Source: Actinomycetota bacterium
Lineage (GTDB): Bacteria > Actinomycetota > UBA4738
NCBI GenBank assembly: GCA_005888465.1
Contig: VAYJ01000009.1
Coordinates: 1 to 11,680 of the forward strand
DNA length: 11,680 bases
Direction: 5' to 3'
The notes under the pieces: generated by a model
The model's input: only the letters and a program-made list of their open reading frames with translations
Databases searched by the model: none
What the model was told of the DNA's origin: nothing
Position numbers and translations under genes: made by a program
Shown: positions 6,092-11,680 of the stretch, one piece after another
Layout of the letters: every line of letters starts with the position of its first letter
How positions within the stretch are numbered: position 1 is the first letter of the stretch

Positions 6092-8242
6092 TCAAGCGTC
6101 TACCCCGGAGATGCGCATCCTCACAGCGGCCCGATCGACGAGCAGCACGGCGAGCGCGCCGAGCATCATCCATGGCCAGTGCGTGGACGGCACGTACCAG
6201 AAGTGGACGGCGTGCGCGCCGGCGGGCACGGAGACCGCGGCGAAGCCCGGCGTGACGGGAAATACGGGGACGGGGTGGCCATCCACCGTGGCCAGGAGCC
6301 CCGGATGAAAGTTGGCGCGCAGCACGACGGCGGCCGGACGCTCGAGCTCGACCTCGCTCGACCACCGATCGGCGGATCGGACGATCCTGCCCACGGAGCT
6401 CGGCGACTTCATGTCGGTGAACACGCGCTGGAGCGCCGGTGGTGTCATCTCGACCACGGTCGCGCCTTCTGGCACGTGGCCGGCGATGGCCAGGGCAGGG
6501 AACACGTGGGCAGCGGGGAGCGCGCTGAACAGCCACGCCTCGCTGGCCTTGTAGGCCGTCCGCTTCGTGACCTCCACGGCCATGGGCACCGTCGCCACGC
6601 CAAAGTACGACACGCTCTCGACTTCGTAGAGCGCATAGCGTCCGAACGTTTCCAGCTTCCGCGCGAACGCGGGCGCGGGGCGGCCCACGTCGAACACGGG
6701 ATACCGGACGCCGAAGGTGCGGTAGTGCGTCTCGTTGTCGGGATCGAACCACACCTGCAGATCGCCGGAGAGCGTCATCGCGTGCCACAGAAAGCCGAGC
6801 GTGTCGATCCCGCGCTCGACGGCGAACGCACTCAGGGGCACCGCCCCCGCTCGCAGGTACTGATCACCCCAGCGCGGGAGCCCGACATAGGCACGTCCTT
6901 TGTCGAGCTTAGCCAACCGTTCCAAGAGAGGGGCGAGATCTCGATGCTCTCGAGCGACCGCGGACGCCGCCTCGCGTTTCATGGCGGCGACCCGGTTCAC
7001 GTACGCGAGCCGCTCGCGGGCCGCGGGGGCTAGCACGATCATAGCCAGGCCCACGGCCAGCGCGACGCGGATGCGCGACCGCTCCGGATGCGTCGACCGC
7101 AGCACGAAGGCCAGCCCGCACGCGATGACCGGAATCGCGAACAGATGGAACCCGCCTATGAAGCGGTGCATGGGGATGTCGCTGGCAAAAGGCAACACGT
7201 CGATCACCCGTCCCCACGTCGCGCGCCCGAAATAGAGCAGCGTCCAGACCACGACGAGCCCCGCCACGAGCCGCGCGCGAAGCGGGCCGCGCCAGATCGC
7301 CCATCCCACCCCAGCGAAGGCGAGCGCGGTCAGAACCGGCCATCGACCGTGGTCGAGCAGCTCGCCGCGGACCAGCGCGGAAAGGACGGCGCGGGCGCCG
7401 AAGGAGTCCCACTTCGCCACCTCTTCCCAGACGCTGTGGTTCGCGAAGGCCGAATCGCGGAGGGCGGGGACCAGGAAATACGAGGTGGCCAGGGCCATCG
7501 CCGTCAGGATCATGGCGAGACGGACCACCCGACGACCCCGGTGGCCCGACCCCAACAGCAGCGACAGGGTCGAGAGACAGACAATGTAGCCGTAGACGAG
7601 ATGCGAGAGGAGGGTAGCGGCGATCAAAGCGGCCGCGAGGCCGAGACGCCGTCCCGTGCGGACGGCCCGATACGCTTCCGCGAACGCGAGGGGCGCCAGG
7701 ACCGCGGCGAAGAGCTGCGTGTAGAGTCCCCGGCCCGGCCACAGATAGGACTCGAGGCCAAGGCCGTACAGCCCCGGCGTCGACACCAGGGGGGTCACCA
7801 TGGCCGCGCAGCATGCCTCGACCGGCCCGAAATCCATTCGCCACATCGCCACGAACATCGACAGGGGAAAGAGCGCGAGGAGGACGCCGAGCGACCAGCG
7901 ATAGATGGCATCGAGCGACACGGCGCGGAGGAGCAGGCGATGGACGGCGACGAGGGTCAGGTGCGGCAGGTGCTGATAGTGATGGAAGACGGGATAGCCG
8001 AGGCCGACGTCCGGGTGCCAGAAATCGATCGGCGACTCGCCGCGGGCGAGCGCCTCGCTCGCGCGTTTCGCGAGGCCGAGATGAAGCGCCGAATCGTTCA
8101 CGTCGGGCCCGTCGATGGCGAGCTCGGGCGCGACGGAGGCGAACACGATCGCGGCGACGAGGAGCGCGACCACCCACGCCAGCCGCCACGCGCCGGGCCC
8201 GGCACGTGGCCCGGGTTGGCTCGCGGCATCTTCGCCTACCAT
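6092..8242 (-). CDS. Large polytopic membrane protein, GT-C/YfhO-like (PTPS-related family type)
   Basis: 716 residues from ATG 8240-8242. The frame stays open to 8764, but that extension is Arg/Pro-rich, lies antisense-like within the upstream gene in another frame and is not credible. The first membrane segment is at about 20-38. The first outer loop has an acidic/His motif (D44, D47, D50, H54 in DGPDVNDSALHLG), then WHPDVGLGYPVFHHY, resembling the loop of GT-C glycosyltransferases and the PTPS-related membrane family, which use lipid-linked sugars. About ten further hydrophobic segments follow. The soluble C-terminal part (about 470-690) ends with a beta-rich module whose NFHPGLLATVDGHPVPV motif is shared with YfhO-type proteins, and then a last membrane segment. 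A role in transferring sugars to an envelope glycan or protein outside the cytoplasmic membrane is likely but the substrate is unknown. It starts 32 bases after the upstream GT-C-like gene. No good ribosome binding site is seen, which fits readthrough coupling. Confidence 0.82.
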   Translation of the reverse strand: MVGEDAASQPGPRAGPGAWRLAWVVALLVAAIVFASVAPELAIDGPDVNDSALHLGLAKRASEALARGESPIDFWHPDVGLGYPVFHHYQHLPHLTLVAVHRLLLRAVSLDAIYRWSLGVLLALFPLSMFVAMWRMDFGPVEACCAAMVTPLVSTPGLYGLGLESYLWPGRGLYTQLFAAVLAPLAFAEAYRAVRTGRRLGLAAALIAATLLSHLVYGYIVCLSTLSLLLGSGHRGRRVVRLAMILTAMALATSYFLVPALRDSAFANHSVWEEVAKWDSFGARAVLSALVRGELLDHGRWPVLTALAFAGVGWAIWRGPLRARLVAGLVVVWTLLYFGRATWGRVIDVLPFASDIPMHRFIGGFHLFAIPVIACGLAFVLRSTHPERSRIRVALAVGLAMIVLAPAARERLAYVNRVAAMKREAASAVAREHRDLAPLLERLAKLDKGRAYVGLPRWGDQYLRAGAVPLSAFAVERGIDTLGFLWHAMTLSGDLQVWFDPDNETHYRTFGVRYPVFDVGRPAPAFARKLETFGRYALYEVESVSYFGVATVPMAVEVTKRTAYKASEAWLFSALPAAHVFPALAIAGHVPEGATVVEMTPPALQRVFTDMKSPSSVGRIVRSADRWSSEVELERPAAVVLRANFHPGLLATVDGHPVPVFPVTPGFAAVSVPAGAHAVHFWYVPSTHWPWMMLGALAVLLVDRAAVRMRISGVDA

Positions 8243-8274
8243 GCGTGAACGTTGCCGTTGCCGGGCGGAGCTCT

Positions 8275-9774
8275 TCACGAGTGGCCACGACGACGTCGAC
8301 GTGCGGCGACGGGTTCGCGCGCCTCGTCGGCTCTCCCGCCCGCCCACCGCGGCCCACGACACATCACCATCACGCCGGCGGCCGCGGCCAGGACGAGCGG
8401 CAGGGCGAGCGTGAGGGCCGCGCCCGGCCCCACGTCGCTCGCGAGTCGAAGGAGCCACGGGTCGAGCGCGTACCCACGCCACAAGGCATCGGCGTGGGTC
8501 GCGAGCTGGCTCTGCGACGGCACGAACAGGTACGGAAGGGGGGCCGGATGCTCCGCGTAGCCGTAGGCATGATGGATGAAGGCGATGTGAACGGCGAGGC
8601 CGAGCGTTTGCACGACCAGGCCGGCCGCGATGGCGACGCCCAACGCGCAGGCACGCGCCCGCGGGTGGCCCGGTAGGACGTATGGCAATCCCACGAGCAA
8701 GAGTGGCACCGTCGGCAACAGGAAGCGGTTGCCGAAGCACCACGCGCCGTGCCAGCCCGACCAAGACACATAGAGAAGGAAGAGCCCGCCGCAGGCCCCG
8801 AGCACGAGCAACCCCTCGGCGCGGTGGCGGCGCAGCACTTCGGGCCAGCCCAGCAGCGCGAGCGCGACGGGCGGGCTGTAGATGAACAGCGAGCGTCCCA
8901 CGCTGAACAGATGACCATACGACGCTTCGAGGAAGTTGAAGGAGAAGTGATAGAGGGGGCTATAGCCCATCTCGGTGAGCGCCCCGAAGCGGTAGAGGTT
9001 CCAGGCGGCGAAGAGCAACGGGCCCAACGCGGCCACGCCCGCGAAGGCGGCGGCGCGCGCGATGCGCCGCTCGGCTCCCGCGGCCCACCACGCGTAGGCG
9101 CCAAGGGCGGGCAGCGTCACCGCCGCCTGCGCCCGCGTGAGCACCAGCGCCGCTGCCCACGCGCCGGCCACGGCGAAGGCCCGCACCGAGGGCCGCGCGC
9201 GCGCGGCTCCCAGTGCGAGCACGGCGCCGAGCAACCCCAGTGTCTCGAGCCCGTGGCTGAACAGGTTCTTGCTGTGCGCGCACAAAAGCGTGGCAAACGC
9301 GGCGACCACGGCGGTCAGGAGCGCCGCGCGACGCGTGATGCCGAGACTCCGCAGCCACAAGAAGAGCAGCGCCACCACCGCGCCGGTCACCCAGGAGTTG
9401 GTGAGCGACGCGCCCGCGATGCGCATCTCGCCACCCCAGAGCACGCCGCGGATATTACCGAGCGCCGGTCCCGCGATCGCGGCAGTCCAGCTCGCCGGCA
9501 AGAGCAACTCGAGCAGGCGGCCGAAGAGATACCCGGGCACCGCCGCCACCGAGAGCAGCGGGCCTTGGACGTTCCAAACTCGTCCACCGGGTCCCGCCCA
9601 GGTTACGTGCGATGACGCAATCGGCTCACCTTCGAGCCACAGGCGGGTAAGCTGAAAGGCCCCGACTTCGTCGACCGAGAAGAATCGCCCGCCGCCGCAA
9701 AGCGCATAGACCGCAGTGCAAGCGAGGGCGAGGCCCAGGGCCGTGGTCGCGTCGGGCGACGGGCGGCGTATCAC
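8275..9774 (-). CDS. Polytopic membrane protein, GT-C (ArnT/PMT-like) glycosyltransferase type
   Basis: 499 residues from GTG 9772-9774. A first hydrophobic segment (about 11-28) is followed by FFSVDEVGAF, with the Asp35-Glu36 pair in the position of the catalytic acidic motif of GT-C enzymes. About ten more hydrophobic segments follow. The family-like motifs NLYRFG...MGY (259-271), LFIYSPP (296-302) and WSGWHGAWCFGNRFLLP (338-354) match a group of bacterial membrane proteins usually called glycosyltransferase family 39-like. Such enzymes transfer a sugar from a polyprenyl-phosphate donor on the periplasmic face. The C-terminal 20 residues are very basic (RRRRRGHS) and probably cytoplasmic. 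The gene lies 89 bases after the FAD oxidoreductase and 32 bases before the second GT-C-like gene, which supports an operon. Substrate unknown. The start is uncertain because no ribosome binding site is visible. Confidence 0.82.
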   Translation of the reverse strand: MIRRPSPDATTALGLALACTAVYALCGGGRFFSVDEVGAFQLTRLWLEGEPIASSHVTWAGPGGRVWNVQGPLLSVAAVPGYLFGRLLELLLPASWTAAIAGPALGNIRGVLWGGEMRIAGASLTNSWVTGAVVALLFLWLRSLGITRRAALLTAVVAAFATLLCAHSKNLFSHGLETLGLLGAVLALGAARARPSVRAFAVAGAWAAALVLTRAQAAVTLPALGAYAWWAAGAERRIARAAAFAGVAALGPLLFAAWNLYRFGALTEMGYSPLYHFSFNFLEASYGHLFSVGRSLFIYSPPVALALLGWPEVLRRHRAEGLLVLGACGGLFLLYVSWSGWHGAWCFGNRFLLPTVPLLLVGLPYVLPGHPRARACALGVAIAAGLVVQTLGLAVHIAFIHHAYGYAEHPAPLPYLFVPSQSQLATHADALWRGYALDPWLLRLASDVGPGAALTLALPLVLAAAAGVMVMCRGPRWAGGRADEAREPVAARRRRRGHS

Positions 9775-9863
9775 TCAAGAGCCAGCGTCAGATTGGCAAG
9801 CCGCGCAGATCATCCAGCGGAGAATACCAGGGCAGGGAATCCTCGGTCGTCCGGCCCCTGAGG

Positions 9864-11315
9864 TCAACGCGCGGGCCGCGTCGGGACCAGGCGCTCGTCA
9901 AATGTCTTCTTCATCGTCCCTTCCTCGGCGTACTCCTCTTCCGTGTTGATCGTCCAGGGATCGAGCCCGGCCCCCTCGAGCACGTTCCGGACGCAATAGA
10001 TAGCGGCCATCATCGAATGGTCCTGGTTGTTGTACGAGTGAAGCGCGCCTCGCCCGGCGCATTGTAGGTTCCGGAAGCCGGCGAGGTAGGCCTTGAGACG
10101 CGCCCGGTGCCCTTGATATTCGCCGTCGTAGACCGGGTACGCGCGGCGCATGCGGACGACCGCGCCATCGACGCATTCGGACGTCCTCGCGAGGCCGATG
10201 GTCCCCACCTCTCGCGCGGCCAGAGTCACCAGCTCCGCGTCCGATAGATTCCACAGCGGCTCGTCCTCGTTGCAGAAGTACTCGAGGCCGAGGCAGGTCA
10301 TCCCCGGCTCCCCGATCATGGCGGCGCTCCAGTTCTTGTAGTTCTGAATGCGCCCCACCTGCACGGCGGGATCGTGGACGTAAATCCAGTGGTCAGGAAA
10401 GAGATCGGGCTTCGTGACCATCAGCGCCACGATCAGGAAATCGCGGTAGCGAAGCGCCCGCGCCGCCGCCAGGATCTCGGGCGGCGCGGCGGGCTCGAGC
10501 GCGAAGATCAGGTCGCGTAGTGGCATGGTGGAGTAGAAGTGATCCCCGTCAAAACTCTCCCCGGCCGCGGTCTCGAAAGAAGAGATCACGCCGTTCTGAT
10601 GGCGGACCCGCACGATTCTCTTGCCGAGCAGCACCCTCGCGCCTTCGGCCTCGACCTGCGCCTGAACCGACTCCCAGAGCTGCCCCGGGCCGTAACGTGG
10701 GTAGGCGAAGGTCGTGATCAGCGTCTTCGGCTCCGTGCCCCTCCTGGGCGGAAAGAGGGCGTTCTGGACCGCGCTCAGGAATGACAGATTGCGGATGCGC
10801 TGCGCCGCGAAGTCCTTGCTCATCTCGGTGCACGGCATCCCCCACACCTTCTCCGTGTAGGTCTTGAAGAAAGTGCTGTAAAGCTCGAAACCGAAACGAT
10901 TGACGACCCAATCCTCGAACGAGACCTCGGGGCGCCGCGGGAACAGGCGGGCCTTGAGATAGCTCAGCGCCATGCGCGCCGAACGGACGAGCCCGAGTCC
11001 GGCGAGGGTGGGCCCCACCGCGATGGGATACGGGAAGAACGTCCGGTCGTAGTAAATGCGAGAGAGCCGGGGGACCTGGGTGAACTCCGTGGGAAGCATC
11101 TCCTTCCACAGATTGTTGATCTCGGCGCTCTTGGAGTAGAAGCGGTGGCCGCCGACATCGAACCTATTCCCCTTGTAGCGGACGGTCTTCGCCAGTCCCC
11201 CCACGTATTCGGGGTCGGCCTCGAGCACGACGCTGGGCTCGCCCCTCCGCGCCAGCTGCCAGGCGACGGTGAGCCCGGCCGGACCCGCGCCGGCGATGAC
11301 GTGTCTCTCCTTCAA
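9864..11315 (-). CDS. FAD-dependent oxidoreductase, amine-oxidase/UDP-galactopyranose-mutase-like
   Basis: 483 residues from TTG 11313-11315, chosen because AAAGGA lies 6 bases upstream and because MKERHVIAGAGPAGL is the usual way such proteins begin. A TTG at 11331 would add six residues. The Rossmann FAD site is GAGPAG (9-14), with the ribose-binding acidic residue Glu32 at the end of strand 2. The family motif GGLAKT (39-44) and the FAD-contacting FDVGGHRFY (52-60) follow. Conserved-looking later segments include TEKVWGMPC, TFAYPRYGPGQLWE and the C-terminal AGRGALHSYNNQDHSMMAA, which closes the FAD site. This family (COG1232-like) is often found in glycan clusters, where relatives act on nucleotide sugars or lipid-linked intermediates. 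The neighbouring GT-C genes support such a role, but the reaction cannot be named from sequence alone. It is the first gene of the minus-strand run. Confidence 0.88.
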   Translation of the reverse strand: MKERHVIAGAGPAGLTVAWQLARRGEPSVVLEADPEYVGGLAKTVRYKGNRFDVGGHRFYSKSAEINNLWKEMLPTEFTQVPRLSRIYYDRTFFPYPIAVGPTLAGLGLVRSARMALSYLKARLFPRRPEVSFEDWVVNRFGFELYSTFFKTYTEKVWGMPCTEMSKDFAAQRIRNLSFLSAVQNALFPPRRGTEPKTLITTFAYPRYGPGQLWESVQAQVEAEGARVLLGKRIVRVRHQNGVISSFETAAGESFDGDHFYSTMPLRDLIFALEPAAPPEILAAARALRYRDFLIVALMVTKPDLFPDHWIYVHDPAVQVGRIQNYKNWSAAMIGEPGMTCLGLEYFCNEDEPLWNLSDAELVTLAAREVGTIGLARTSECVDGAVVRMRRAYPVYDGEYQGHRARLKAYLAGFRNLQCAGRGALHSYNNQDHSMMAAIYCVRNVLEGAGLDPWTINTEEEYAEEGTMKKTFDERLVPTRPAR

Positions 11316-11321
11316 CGATGG

Positions 11322-11327
11322 TCCTTT
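11322..11327 (-). promoter_or_regulatory. Ribosome binding site deciding a TTG start
   Basis: AAAGGA on the minus strand is 6 bases from the TTG at 11313-11315. The alternative TTG codons at 11328-11333 lie upstream of this site and have no such signal, so the inner TTG is preferred. Confidence 0.5.
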
Positions 11328-11609
11328 CAACAAGTTTGGGGAAGGTCCGTTTCAGATCAGGGCCTCATGGCGAGGCCCGAGTGGCCGCTCCCGCCGCAAC
11401 CGGGTCGGGGAGCCCGCACGTGCCTCCAGAGTGCGGCGTGGGAAACATCGACCACATTTCATCCACGCCGACGCACCATTTTCTCAAACCGAAGCTCCGG
11501 GAACAAGCGAGGCGCAAGCCGTGCGGGCGCTGAGCGCGCGGACTCGTCCACCGCTTCCAGGTTCGAGCCAGGGGCGACGTGAGCTGATCGCTGCCGAGGA
11601 GGAGCGCCG

Positions 11610-11622
11610 GCGGGAATCCCGC
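11610..11622. repeat. Short inverted repeat
   Basis: GCGGGA and TCCCGC are perfect 6-base arms around one central base. It lies 9 bases beyond the possible minus-strand stop at 11631 and could be a hairpin at the end of a gene entering from the right, or an operator half-site pair. There is no T-run. Confidence 0.3.
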
Positions 11623-11655
11623 ATAGCGGTCTATACACGGGCCGGCCGCAGGCGT

Positions 11656-11671
11656 CCGACCAGATGGTCGG
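11656..11671. repeat. 16-base near-perfect palindrome
   Basis: CCGACCA and TGGTCGG are perfect 7-base arms separated by GA. Such symmetry suits a dimeric repressor site. It could equally be coding sequence of a gene extending beyond the right edge. Confidence 0.35.
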
Positions 11672-11680
11672 CAGCGCGGA

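Larger units (their letters stand above)
11316..11680. other. 365-base stretch without a convincing gene
   Basis: No frame here shows a recognisable protein. Several frames are open simply because of high GC. The window edge leaves two untestable possibilities: a minus-strand gene entering from the right and ending at TAG 11631-11633 (last residues AADHLVGRLRPARV), or a plus-strand gene beginning around 11521. The 11435-11500 part is less GC-rich and may carry the promoter of the oxidoreductase run, but only a weak TTGAGA-18-GATGAA pair is visible on the minus strand. Confidence 0.4.

Noticed and set aside
7088..8248. Plus-strand open frame of 386 codons opposite the membrane protein gene
   Set aside because: It is dominated by Arg, Glu, Gly and His with no domain. 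The minus-strand frame shows consistent membrane segments and family motifs.
6909..8357. Second minus-strand frame of 482 codons inside the GT-C-like region
   Set aside because: Arg/Ala/Pro-rich shadow frame overlapping two well-supported genes.
8243..8764. N-terminal extension of the 716-residue membrane protein
   Set aside because: The extension is Arg/Pro-rich shadow of the upstream GT-C-like gene. The ATG at 8242 directly precedes a plausible first membrane segment and leaves a normal 32-base gap.
11441..11500. Promoter for the oxidoreductase run on the minus strand (TTGAGA, 18 bases, GATGAA)
   Set aside because: The -10 element matches only three of six consensus positions, too weak to list as a feature.
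11145..11582. Plus-strand open frame of 145 codons across the oxidoreductase start
   Set aside because: It begins inside the oxidoreductase gene on the opposite strand, has no motif or ribosome binding site and shows shadow-like composition.
1..11680. CRISPR array, tRNA, rRNA or insertion sequence
   Set aside because: No regularly spaced repeats, cloverleaf-like sequence, rRNA-like conserved segments, transposase motif or terminal inverted repeats were seen.

Overview
The window looks like a GC-rich chromosome (roughly two thirds G+C by eye) of a Gram-negative bacterium. It encodes an outer-membrane beta-barrel ending in Phe, a lipobox-type lipoprotein and Sec-type signal peptides. The mix of a caspase-like protein, an autotransporter-type barrel and GT-C-like membrane proteins would fit an uncultured soil or groundwater lineage such as Rokubacteria/Methylomirabilota or a deltaproteobacterial group. 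That placement is inference, because no marker gene is present.

Left part, plus strand (1-2461): a caspase-like (peptidase C14) protein that begins outside the window and carries a charged coiled coil before an intact His/Cys catalytic dyad. It is followed by a separately initiated outer-membrane autotransporter-type barrel with almost no passenger. Next, on the minus strand (2458-3244), is an alpha/beta-hydrolase-type lipoprotein gene broken by a frame change. Its stop codon interlocks with that of the barrel gene inside a single CTAG.

Centre, plus strand (3442-5261): a translationally coupled pair with a GTGA overlap. The first encodes a small exported protein with a duplicated cysteine motif. 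The second encodes a four-helix membrane protein with a large coiled coil between helices 1 and 2. I recognise neither family, and the pair is the best candidate here for an undescribed two-component module. A plausible promoter lies upstream in the roughly 200-bp gap shared with the hydrolase gene.

Right part, minus strand (read from 11315 down to 5296): an FAD-dependent oxidoreductase of the amine-oxidase/UDP-galactopyranose-mutase-like superfamily, two large polytopic GT-C-like membrane proteins, and an exported PAP2-type phosphatase-like protein. Gaps are 89, 32 and 88 bases, so co-transcription is plausible. This set suggests synthesis or modification of an envelope glycan or glycolipid. 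The PAP2 protein has motifs C1 and C3 but its PSGH motif is replaced by PAAI. The last 365 bases (11316-11680) hold no convincing complete gene, only two short inverted repeats.
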